DNA from: Nocardioidaceae bacterium
GTDB lineage: Bacteria > Actinomycetota > Actinomycetes > Propionibacteriales > Nocardioidaceae
NCBI GenBank assembly: GCA_017744365.1
Contig: JAGIBL010000003.1
Span: 1-64,000 of the forward strand
DNA: 64,000 bases
Direction: 5' to 3'
Below are positions 8,675-17,974 of this stretch, in pieces; within the stretch, counting starts at the first letter, position 1, and each line of letters starts with the position of its first letter. The position numbers were made by a program, and so were the translations under genes. The notes below the pieces were generated by a model. That model was not told the DNA's origin, did not search any database, and saw only the letters and a program-made list of their open reading frames with translations.

Positions 8675-9796
8675 TCAGGCGGTCAGCAGGTCGTCGGCGA
8701 TGCGGTCCTCCAGCTCCGGCGGCGACCACCAGGAGAGCTCGAGCTGCTTGGCGCGGCGGAAGTAGAGCTGGATGTCGAACTCCAGGGTGAACCCGACGCC
8801 CCCGAAGATCTGCTCGCCGGAGCGGGTCACGTGCCGGAAGGTCTCGCAGGCGTAGAGCTTCGCCATCGCCGCCAGCCGGCCGGCCTCGGGCGCACCGCGG
8901 TCGAGCGCATCGGCGGCGCGGTAGGCGATCAGCTCCGCCCCGGAGACCTCGGTCGCGCAGTCGGCCAGCTCGTGCGCGAGCGCCTGGAACGCCCCGAGCG
9001 GCTTTCCGAACTGCTCACGCGTCCGGGCGTAGTCGACGGTCAGCTCCAGCGCCCGCTCGGCACCGCCGACCGCGTACGCCGCGAGCGGGGCCAGCGCCTC
9101 GCCCAGCGTCGCCGACCAGTGCGACCAGCCCTCACCGGGGCGGCCGACGAGATCGTCGTCGGCCACGTGCACGTCGTCGAGCCGGACGTCGTACTGGGTG
9201 TCCGAGGCGAGCGAGAAGGCCTGCTCCAGGTCGACGCCGGGCCCGGCCGGGTCGACCAGCGCGATCGCGGTGCCGGCGTCGGTCCCGAAGAGCACCAGCA
9301 GGCGATCGGCGCTCGACGCGCACGGGACGTGCCGCTTGAGGCCGGAGAGCCGGTAGCCACCCGGAACCTTCTCCCCGCGCAGGGCGATCCCGGTGGCACG
9401 CGCACTGCCGCCGGGTTCCAGCCAGGCCGGGACGACCAGCCGGCTGCCGTCGGCGATGCCGGGCAGCCAGGCCCGCTGCACGTCCGTGGTCGCCGTACGG
9501 GCGAGGAGCCGGGCAGCGAGCACCGAGCTCGCGAACCACGGCCCCGGCGCCAGCGCCCGGCCGAGCTCGGCGTGCACCACCGCCATCTCGGTCCAGGTCA
9601 GCGCGCTGCCACCGAACCGCTCCGGGACCGCCATGCCGAGGATCCCGGCCTCGGCGAGCGCCTTGCGCAGCTCGGGGTCGTAGCCGACCGGGTCGTCCTC
9701 CAGGGCACGCACCCGGTCCAGCGGCGCGGCGTCGGCACAGATCCGCCGCACCATGTCCCGTACGGCGACCTGGTCGGCGTTCAGCTGGGTCTCCAT
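8675..9796 (-). CDS. Acyl-CoA dehydrogenase (smaller subunit of a likely heteromeric pair)
   Basis: The product is 373 aa. The N-terminal helical domain (NADQVAVRDMVRRICAD), a poorly conserved middle domain, and the C-terminal ARTREQFGKPLGAFQALAHELAD with QIFGGVGFTLEFDIQLYFRRAKQLE identify an acyl-CoA dehydrogenase. FTLEFDIQLYFRRAK matches subunits of the ChsE2/FadE29-like kind rather than the usual GGxGY..E..vER pattern. The middle domain lacks the typical SEPxAGSD motif, as in partner subunits. ATG at 9796 was chosen; GTG at 9799 in the same frame is equally possible. It is co-transcribed with the MaoC genes upstream, with a 12-base gap. Confidence 0.85.
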   Translation of the reverse strand: METQLNADQVAVRDMVRRICADAAPLDRVRALEDDPVGYDPELRKALAEAGILGMAVPERFGGSALTWTEMAVVHAELGRALAPGPWFASSVLAARLLARTATTDVQRAWLPGIADGSRLVVPAWLEPGGSARATGIALRGEKVPGGYRLSGLKRHVPCASSADRLLVLFGTDAGTAIALVDPAGPGVDLEQAFSLASDTQYDVRLDDVHVADDDLVGRPGEGWSHWSATLGEALAPLAAYAVGGAERALELTVDYARTREQFGKPLGAFQALAHELADCATEVSGAELIAYRAADALDRGAPEAGRLAAMAKLYACETFRHVTRSGEQIFGGVGFTLEFDIQLYFRRAKQLELSWWSPPELEDRIADDLLTA

Positions 9797-9808
9797 CACT
9801 CTCTCCTC

Positions 9809-10276
9809 TCAGGGCTTCCAGTCGTCACCGGTCAGCGACCAGGGGTTGTCCCCCTCGGCGGCCGGGATCGCGATGCGCGCGGTGCCGGCGGTGCTGAGCT
9901 CGCCGGCGGCACGGACCTCGATCTCGACCTCGACCCAGGCCACGCCGGCCTGGCCGGTGTCCACCCCGGTGACGGTCGCTCCGATCGTCATCTCCTCGCC
10001 GGGGAAGACCGGCCTGCTCATCCGGAACCGGAGCCGGCCGATCCGCGCCAGCGGGCCGAACCAGTCGGTCAGGTAGCGCTCGATCCAGAGCGCCTGGTGC
10101 GGGGTGTTCAGGAAGATGTCCGGCACGCCGTTGCGCTCGCGCGCGAAGCCGGGGTCGTGGTGCATCGGGCGCCAGTCCCGGCTGGCCAGGGCGCCGAGCA
10201 CCACCGAGGTGACGGTGACCTCGTGGCGCAGCGGCGGCAGCGTGCTGCCGACCTCGAGCAGTCCGCGCGCCGCCAT
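9809..10276 (-). CDS. MaoC-type hot-dog enoyl-CoA hydratase, catalytic subunit
   Basis: The product is 155 aa, a single hot-dog domain. The MaoC catalytic pair is present: Asp34 and His39 in RDWRPMHHDP, which activate water for hydration of a 2-enoyl-CoA. The preceding gene encodes a MaoC-like chain that lacks these residues, and the two overlap by one base (TGATG). In the ChsH1-ChsH2 hydratase of steroid side-chain degradation a catalytic short MaoC chain pairs with a non-catalytic one in just this way. Expected to act on the product of the adjacent dehydrogenases in the cytoplasm. Confidence 0.85.
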   Translation of the reverse strand: MAARGLLEVGSTLPPLRHEVTVTSVVLGALASRDWRPMHHDPGFARERNGVPDIFLNTPHQALWIERYLTDWFGPLARIGRLRFRMSRPVFPGEEMTIGATVTGVDTGQAGVAWVEVEIEVRAAGELSTAGTARIAIPAAEGDNPWSLTGDDWKP

Positions 10277-10788
10277 CAGGCAGCCCTCCGGTAGCCGAAG
10301 CCGGCGATGACCTCGCGGCAGCAGAGCAGGTCGTCCTGGTTGCGGTACTCGACGGCGATGTTCCAGAAGCGACCGCGGCCGACCGCGGTCGTCTTCTCCT
10401 CGCTCACCGAGAGCAGCACCTGCGTGCTGGTCAGCCGGTCGCCGACGCGCACCGGCTCGTGGAAGACCAGCTCGTCGGAGCTCATGATCGCCTCCGGGAA
10501 GCCGAGCGCCTCCTTGAGGTCGAAGTGCACCTGCAGCGGGAGCGACGGCTCGCTCGGGTCCGGCGTCCAGTGGAACGGGCGCGTCCACGCCGAGACCATC
10601 GCCTGCGGCGCGACCGGGCTGCCGGCCAGCTCGGTGGCGAGCTGCTCGTCCCAGTAGAGCGGGTTGCCGTTCTCGACCGACGCGCAGGCGTTCCTGATGG
10701 TGGTCACGTCGACGACGAGCGGCCCGGTCTGCCGGTACTGCCGGACGCCGACCATGCGCGCGACCTCCTCGGGCAGATCGGTCGTCAT
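10276..10788 (-). CDS. MaoC-like hot-dog protein, probably non-catalytic hydratase partner
   Basis: The product is 170 aa, an N-terminal-type MaoC / FAS1-like dehydratase hot-dog domain (FHEPVRVGDRLTSTQVLLSV; GRGRFWNIAVEYRNQDDLLC). At the position of the catalytic Asp-x4-His the sequence reads ENGNPLYWDE, so Glu and Tyr replace the active pair. This is how the ChsH2 N-terminal domain is built, which supplies substrate-pocket residues to ChsH1. Unlike ChsH2 it has no C-terminal DUF35; the separate DUF35 gene at the left edge may fill that role. The start ATG overlaps the stop of the racemase-like gene (ATGA). Confidence 0.82.
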   Translation of the reverse strand: MTTDLPEEVARMVGVRQYRQTGPLVVDVTTIRNACASVENGNPLYWDEQLATELAGSPVAPQAMVSAWTRPFHWTPDPSEPSLPLQVHFDLKEALGFPEAIMSSDELVFHEPVRVGDRLTSTQVLLSVSEEKTTAVGRGRFWNIAVEYRNQDDLLCCREVIAGFGYRRAA

Positions 10789-11849
10789 CCGCGCACCCCG
10801 TCGGCGAGCAGGTCCTCGGCGGCGACGCGCTCCGGTGGCGGCAGCGGGCCGGTGAGCTCGTGCCCGGCGAGACCGGACCCGGCCGGGTCGCCGATCTCGT
10901 CGAGCGTCAGCACCGGCGCGACGCAGGTGTCCGCGGCCGCGAGCAGCTCGACCCACGCGTCGCGGGTCCGGGTGCGGAAGACCTCCGCGAGGTCGCGGCG
11001 GATGTCCTCCTGACTGGCGCGGTCGAGCTGGTGGTCGGCCCAGCGGTCCAGGCCGAGCGCCCGGCACAGGTTGCGCCAGAAGCGGTCCTCGATGACGCCG
11101 ACCGCGACCTCGCCCCCGTCCGCGGTCGGGTAGGTGGCGTAGCAGGCGAAGGCGCCGGTGGTCAGGTCGAGCAGGCCGGTGTCGCCCGACCCGTCCTCCG
11201 CCGCGGCGTGGGCCTCGAGCCGCAGCGCCATCAGCTGGGCGACCCCCGCGACGACCGCGACGTCCAGCCAGGCTCCGCGGCCGGTGCGGGCCCGGGCCAG
11301 CAGCGCGGCCTGGATCGCGATGACCGCCTGCATCCCGCCGGCCGCGGCGTCGGCGATCGTCGCCGGCGGAACCGCGGGCGAGCCCGGGACGCGAGCCCCG
11401 AGGTAGCCGCCGGCGGCGAGGTAGTTCAGGTCGTGCCCGGCCCACTCGCGCCGCGGCCCGTCCTGCCCGTAGCCGGTGGTCGAGCACAGCACGATCCCGG
11501 GGTTGGCCTCGGAGAGCACGTCGTAGCCGAGCCCGAGCCGGGCGAGCACGCCGGGCCGGAACGACTCCAGCACGACGTCGGCGTCGCGGACCAGGGCCAG
11601 GAAGACCCGGGCACCGCGCTCGTCGCGCAGGTCGAGGTCCAGGTACCGCCAGCCACGACCGCCCCGGTAGGCGTACGGCGCCGGCCCCGGGTCGCCGGGC
11701 CGGCCGATCTTGACCACCGAGGCGCCGTAGTCGGCCAGCCAGCGCGCGGCGCGGGTAGCCGGGCCCACCCGGGACAGGTCGAGCACGGTGATCCCATCGA
11801 GCAGCCCGCCCTCCGCCTCACCAAATGAACGCTTGGTTTTCTGGGTCAA
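10785..11849 (-). CDS. Alpha-methylacyl-CoA racemase-like protein (CoA-transferase family III fold)
   Basis: The product is 354 aa from the TTG at 11849. The fold is family III, but the key segments match alpha-methylacyl-CoA racemase: VGPATRAARWLADYGASVVKIGRPG at the N-terminus, WAGHDLNYLAAGG (His-Asp) and ATIADAAAGGMQAV (Asp), the His and Asp bases of the racemase. It would interconvert (2R)/(2S)-methylacyl-CoA before dehydrogenation. The open frame reaches back to ATGs at 11891/11894, but these lie in the operator and -10 region. TTG has GGGAG eight bases upstream and is the likelier start. A plain CoA-transferase remains possible. Confidence 0.75.
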   Translation of the reverse strand: MTQKTKRSFGEAEGGLLDGITVLDLSRVGPATRAARWLADYGASVVKIGRPGDPGPAPYAYRGGRGWRYLDLDLRDERGARVFLALVRDADVVLESFRPGVLARLGLGYDVLSEANPGIVLCSTTGYGQDGPRREWAGHDLNYLAAGGYLGARVPGSPAVPPATIADAAAGGMQAVIAIQAALLARARTGRGAWLDVAVVAGVAQLMALRLEAHAAAEDGSGDTGLLDLTTGAFACYATYPTADGGEVAVGVIEDRFWRNLCRALGLDRWADHQLDRASQEDIRRDLAEVFRTRTRDAWVELLAAADTCVAPVLTLDEIGDPAGSGLAGHELTGPLPPPERVAAEDLLADGVRG

Positions 11850-11889
11850 GACTCTTGCTCCCTCATGATCGGCGGGCGTACTCTCGGCC

Positions 11890-11918
11890 ATCATGAACAA
11901 GCGTTCACTTTGTGTCAA
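11890..11918 (-). promoter_or_regulatory. Candidate promoter of the racemase / MaoC / dehydrogenase operon
   Basis: On the minus strand TTGACA (11918-11913) and CATGAT (11895-11890) are separated by 17 nt, close to the sigma-70 consensus. The spacer contains the palindrome at 11894-11907, the ideal place for a repressor. Predicted transcription would start near 11883, downstream of the in-frame ATG codons. Confidence 0.55.
11894..11907. promoter_or_regulatory. TetR operator candidate, copy 2 (divergent racemase / CoA-transferase promoters)
   Basis: TGAACAAGCGTTCA is identical base for base to 6722-6735. It sits between the -35 and -10 of the leftward promoter and about 20 bases before the rightward CoA-transferase start, so one bound dimer could silence both directions. 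A weaker relative, TGAACGCTTGGTTT at 11826-11839, matches the reverse complement at 11 of 14 positions. Confidence 0.7.
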
Positions 11919-11927
11919 GGAGGTCCG

Positions 11928-13187
11928 ATGAGGTCGCCGGAGCCCGGACTGCTCGCCGGCCTGCGCGTCGTCGAGTGCACCCTGCTCGAGCCGGGCAGCG
12001 TCGGCATGATCCTGGGCGAGCTCGGGGCCGACGTGGTCAAGGTCGAGCCGCCTGGCGGCGACTACGTGCGCACCCTCGGCTGGCCGTTCGTCGACGGCGT
12101 CTCGATCCTGCACTGGCACGTGAACAAGGCCAAGCGCAGCGTGCAGGTGGACCTGCGCGACCCCGACGGCGTCGCCGTCTTCGAGGACCTGGTCCGCTCG
12201 GCCGACGTGGTCGTCGAGGGAATGCGACCCGGTGCGCTCGCCCGGCGCGGGCTCGGCTACGACCGCCTCCGCGCGCTCAACCCCCGGGTGGTGCTCTGCT
12301 CGATCTCCGGCTTCGGGGCCACCGGGCCCTACCGCGACCTGCCCTCGCACGGCGTCGGCTTCGACGCCTGGGCCGGGGTCGCGCCCCCGGCGTACCGCGA
12401 GGACGGCACTCCCTACCTGCCCGACCACGCCACCATCGGCACCAAGGTCGGCGCGGTCTGGGCGGCGCTCGCGATCAGCGCCGCCGTCCTGCGCGCCCGC
12501 ACGTCCGGGCAGGGCTGCCACCTCGACATCGCGCAGAGCGACGCGGCGGCGTACGCGAACTGGCTGCCGATCGAGGGCACCCAGGCCTACCGGCGACCCG
12601 AGCCCGAGGTCACCGGCAACCCCGCGGACGGCGGCGCCCGGCGCCCGGCCGGGCCCGGCGGGATGGAGCCGGCCGTGCGCTACCAGTACTACGCGACCGA
12701 GGACGGCCACGTGCTGTTCATGGCGTCGGAGCAGGAGTTCTGGCGCAACTTCTGCGAGGGCGTCGGGCGCCTCGACCTGTACGACGCCCACCCCGGCCGC
12801 CGGTACGGCGACCACGCGACCGGCGAGGTCGCGCTGCGCCACGAGATCGCCGCGATCTTCGCGACCCGGACGACCGCCGCCTGGACCGAGTTCGGCCTGG
12901 AGCGCAACTGCCCGATCGTCCCGGTCAACGACGCCGCCACCATCGCCGCGGACCCGCAGTTCGCCGACCGGCTGCCCTGGCTGCCCGCGCGCGAGTACCA
13001 CGCCGACCTGCTGCCGATCCCGGTCAACGTCGTCGGCACCGAGCGCGTCCGGCCCCGGGTCGCGCCCCAGCCCGGCGAGCACAGCGCCGAGATCCTCGGC
13101 GAGCTCGGCTACCCGACCGAGCGGATCGCCGCCCTGCTCGCGTCCGGGGCCGTCACCCGTCCCCCCCACTCCGAGGAGCAGCAGTGA
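11928..13187 (+). CDS. CoA-transferase family III (CaiB/BaiF type)
   Basis: The product is 419 aa. The N-terminus (LLAGLRVVECTLLEPGSVGMILGELGADVVKVEPPGGDYVR) and RRGLGYDRLRALNPRVVLCSISGFGATGPYRD are classic family III, and the acyl-bearing Asp fits in HGVGFDAWAG near residue 145. It would move CoA from a donor thioester to a free acid. The ATG is preceded by a near-perfect AAGGAGGT ribosome site. It is divergent from the racemase-like gene and shares its operator. It overlaps the acyl-CoA synthetase gene by GTGA, so activation of the substrate may be possible by two routes. Confidence 0.87.
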   Translation: MRSPEPGLLAGLRVVECTLLEPGSVGMILGELGADVVKVEPPGGDYVRTLGWPFVDGVSILHWHVNKAKRSVQVDLRDPDGVAVFEDLVRSADVVVEGMRPGALARRGLGYDRLRALNPRVVLCSISGFGATGPYRDLPSHGVGFDAWAGVAPPAYREDGTPYLPDHATIGTKVGAVWAALAISAAVLRARTSGQGCHLDIAQSDAAAYANWLPIEGTQAYRRPEPEVTGNPADGGARRPAGPGGMEPAVRYQYYATEDGHVLFMASEQEFWRNFCEGVGRLDLYDAHPGRRYGDHATGEVALRHEIAAIFATRTTAAWTEFGLERNCPIVPVNDAATIAADPQFADRLPWLPAREYHADLLPIPVNVVGTERVRPRVAPQPGEHSAEILGELGYPTERIAALLASGAVTRPPHSEEQQ

Positions 13188-15323
13188 GCACGAGCAAGCC
13201 CGTCCCCGATCTCGACCGGTTCTTCCGGCCCCGCGCGGTCGCCGTGGTCGGTGCCTCCGACACCGAGGGGCGGCCGACCACGATGAACTGGCGCCGGATC
13301 AAGGAGTGGGCGGAGCGGGTGCAGGCCACGGCCTACCCGGTGACGCCCAAGTACGAGACCGTCGACGGCCTGCGCGCCTACCCGCGGCTCGCGGACCTCC
13401 CCGAGCCGATCGACGTCGCGGTGCTGCTGATCTCCGACGTGCTCGGCATCATCCCCGACGTGATCGAGGCCAGGATCCCGTTCGCGATCAGCTTCGCCGC
13501 CGGTTTCGCCGAGACCGGCGCGGACGGCGCCGCCCGGCAGCGCGAGCTGGAGCGGCTGCTCGACGGATCCGCGACCCGGCTGCTCGGGCCGAACACGAAC
13601 CTCAACGCCTTCGAGACCTTCCGCGACGACCTGCCCGGCAAGGCGATCGCACTGGTCACCCAGAGCGGGCACCAGGGCCGGCCCGTCTTCCAGGGCCAGG
13701 AGCTGGGGATCCGGTTCAGCCACTGGGCGCCGACCGGCAACGAGGCCGACCTGGAGTCGGCCGACTTCGTCCGCTACCTCGCCGGGCTCGAGGAGACCGG
13801 CGCCATCGCGGCCTACATCGAGGGCTTCAAGGACGGGCGGGCGTTCCTCGACGCCGCGCGCTACGCCGCCGGCAGAGGCGTCCCGGTCGTGGTCGTCAAG
13901 GTCGGGCGGACCGACATCGGCGCCTCCTGGGCGCAGTCGCACACCGGCCACCTGGCCGGCAGCGACACCGTCGTCTCGGCCGCCCTGCGCCAGGCCGGCG
14001 TGATCCGCGTCGACGGCCTCGACGAGCTGCTCGACACCGCGGCCATGCTCGCCCGCTGCGCACCGCCGACGGCTCCGGGCGTCTGCGTCTACTCGATCTC
14101 GGGCGGCACCAGCGCGCACATGGCGGACATGCTCTCGGCCGCCGGTCTCGACCTGCCCGAGCTGAGCGAGCAGACCCAGGCGCAGCTCCACGAGTGGATC
14201 GCGCCGTACCTGCGGGTGACCAACCCGGTCGACAGCGGCGGCCACCCGAGCGGCGACTGGCGCGGGCCCAAGATCCTGGACGCGCTGCTGGCCGACCCCG
14301 CGGTCGGCGTGCTGGTGGTGCCGATCACCGGGGCGTTCCCGCCGATGAGCGACGTCTTCGTCAACGACCTCGTCGAGGCCGCAGCCCGCACCAGCAAGCC
14401 GGTCTGCGTGGTCTGGGGCTCGCCGACCGGGCTCGAGGAGGCCTACCGCACGGTGCTGCTCGGGTCGGGCATCCCCGTCTTCCGCACGTTCCGCAACTGC
14501 GTGACCGCGGTCGCGGCGTACCTCGGCCACCACGAGTTCCGGGCAAGGCTGCTCGCCTCCGGCCCGCTCCCGGAGCCCACGGCCGACCCCGTGCCGCTGC
14601 CGTCCTCCGGGGGCACCCTGACCGAGGCGGACTCCAAGGCCTTCGTCGCCCGGTACGGCGTCCGGGTCACCCGCGACGTGCTCTGCGCCGACGCCGGCCA
14701 GGCCGTCGAGGCGGCCTCCGCGCTGGGCTTCCCGGTGGTGCTCAAGGTCGCCAGCCCGACCATCGTGCACAAGTCCGACCACGGGCTGGTGCTGACCGGG
14801 TGCGCGAGCGCCGCGGAGGTCCACGCCGGGTACGAGCTGCTGATGACCCGCGCCGCCGCGGTGCCGGATGCCCAGGTCGACGGCGTACTCGTCTGCGAGC
14901 AGGTGGACGGCGGCGTGGAGACGGTCGTCGGGCTGGTCGAGGACCCGGTGTTCGGGCCGACGGTCATGTTCGGGATCGGCGGCACCGCGGTCGAGATCTA
15001 CCGCGACGTCGCCTTCCGGGTGGCGCCGTTCAGCCGGGACGAGGCGCTCGCGATGATCCGCGAGGTGCGCGGTTTCCCCTTGCTGGCCGGGGCACGTGGC
15101 ACCGCTCCGGCCGACCTGGAGGCCCTCGCCGACGTGGTCATGGCCGTGCAGCAGATCGGCCTGGACCAGGCGGGGAGCGGGATCGAGCTGGACCTCAACC
15201 CGGTGGCCGCGCGGCCCGACGGGGCGGTCACGCTCGACGCCGTCCTCACCGTGAGCGGCCCGGCGGCCGTGAACTCTACGAACGCTACCTGCGGGTCACC
15301 TGGAAATTTGGCACGATCAAGTC

Positions 15324-15331
<8 letters not shown>
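13184..15331 (+). CDS. Acyl-CoA synthetase, ADP/NDP-forming (fused alpha-beta)
   Basis: The product is 715 aa. The alpha part (about 1-460) has the CoA-binding Rossmann fold (RAVAVVGASDTEG) and the phosphorylatable His253 in VGRTDIGASWAQSHTGHLAG. The beta part (about 490-700) is an ATP-grasp domain (ALGFPVVLKVASPTIVHKSDHGLVL). The enzyme makes an acyl-CoA from acid, CoA and ATP with ADP plus phosphate as products. GTG at 13184 overlaps the CoA-transferase stop, and the gene runs eight bases into the malic enzyme gene. Probable role: activation of the imported or hydrolysed acid; the acid itself is not known. Confidence 0.88.
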
Positions 15332-16733
<1,402 letters not shown>

Positions 16734-16736
16734 CTT

Positions 16737-17957
16737 TCAGCCCTCCTCCAGGAACTGCTGCCCCAGCCGGGCGTGCCGGACGAACGACTCCACCCAGACC
16801 GCGGTCAGTGCGCCGACCAGCACCGTCGCCAGCAACCACGGCTCCGGCCGCAAGGCCGCGGCCAGCAGCGCGACCGCGGCGGCGAGCACGAGCCCGGCCG
16901 GGACCAGCCGCACGCCGGGCCGCCGCTCGGTGAGCCGCATCAGCGCGGCCTCGCTCAGGCAGAGCACCGCGACCGCGCCGCCGACCAGCCAGGAGGTCCC
17001 GGCCGGCGTGCGCTCCTCGCCGGCGTGCTCGATCAGGCTGACCATGCCCGCCCCGGTCGCGGCGACCGCCATCGTCAGCGGCAGGTGGGTGACCAGCCAG
17101 AGCACCCGCGTCGACGTACGCGGACGCGGCGGCCGCTGACCGGCGAAGTCGAAGTAGGTCCACCAGATCCCGAACGAGACCAGCAGGCACAGCAGCCCGA
17201 CCGTGGTCGTGGCGGTGGTGTGCTCGGCGCTGGAGAGCCCGCCGACGATGCCGACGATGACCTCGCCGAGCACGATGATGGTGAGCAGGCCGAACCGCTC
17301 GACCATCGACGAGGACAGCTGGAAGGCCCGGTCGAGCGCGGCCTGGTGGTCGCCGAGCCGGGCGAACATCGGCAGCACGATCGCCAGCGCGGCCCCGGTC
17401 GCCCAGAGCAGCACCCGGAGGTCGTTCGACGCCACGAACGCGCTGGCCACGGCGGCGGCGAAGATGGCCGCCAGGCCGGCGAAGTAGGGCGTGGTGATCG
17501 CGGCCGACTCCGGGTCGTCCTGCTGGCGCACCACCCACCACTGGTAGGCCATCCAGGCGATGAACGCGGCCAGCAGCCCGCCGAAGACCCGGCCGTCGTG
17601 GGCCCGGTCCGGCGCGTGCCCGGCGTAGACCGCGAGCAGGCTGACGAACCCCATCTGCACGAACATGTAGGTCCGCGAGCGGCCGTCGTCGCTGCCGTGC
17701 AGGTCCTGGTAGCTGGTGCCGTTGAACCAGGCGAACCAGAGCACCGTGAACAGCACCACGAAGCTGCGCACGCCGGTCGCGTCCGGGTGCGCGGCCAGCG
17801 CGTGCGCCACCTCGGAGACGAAGACCACGAAGACCAGGTCGTAGAAGAGCTCCAGCGGGCTGACCACCCGGCCGTCGACAACGGTGCCGTGCGGGCGTGG
17901 CGGCTGGAACCAGGTGCGCAGCGCGGGACGGAGTCCGGGTTCCTCGGGAGCGGCCAT
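16737..17957 (-). CDS. LtrA-family (low temperature requirement) membrane protein
   Basis: The product is 406 aa with about ten to eleven membrane segments. The LtrA family signature is near the N-terminus (VSPLELFYDLVFVVFVSEVAHAL, residues about 32-54), followed by WFAWFNGTSYQDLHG and, later, SSSMVERFGLLTIIVLGEVIVGIVGG. Function in the family is poorly known; it is named for a Listeria cold-growth locus. It starts 17 bases after the DUF2156 gene, so the two are probably co-transcribed and may work together at the membrane. Confidence 0.88.
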   Translation of the reverse strand: MAAPEEPGLRPALRTWFQPPRPHGTVVDGRVVSPLELFYDLVFVVFVSEVAHALAAHPDATGVRSFVVLFTVLWFAWFNGTSYQDLHGSDDGRSRTYMFVQMGFVSLLAVYAGHAPDRAHDGRVFGGLLAAFIAWMAYQWWVVRQQDDPESAAITTPYFAGLAAIFAAAVASAFVASNDLRVLLWATGAALAIVLPMFARLGDHQAALDRAFQLSSSMVERFGLLTIIVLGEVIVGIVGGLSSAEHTTATTTVGLLCLLVSFGIWWTYFDFAGQRPPRPRTSTRVLWLVTHLPLTMAVAATGAGMVSLIEHAGEERTPAGTSWLVGGAVAVLCLSEAALMRLTERRPGVRLVPAGLVLAAAVALLAAALRPEPWLLATVLVGALTAVWVESFVRHARLGQQFLEEG

Positions 17958-17974
17958 GAGGAACTCTAAGCACC

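Noticed and set aside
7850-10294. Long plus-strand open frame opposite the acyl-CoA dehydrogenase and MaoC genes
   Set aside because: It spans several genes of the other strand without domains of its own; composition is that of a GC-rich antisense frame.
11850-13169. N-terminal extension of the racemase-like gene to a 794-aa protein
   Set aside because: The extension crosses the operator and promoter and lies antisense to the CoA-transferase gene. The conserved fold begins only downstream of 11849.
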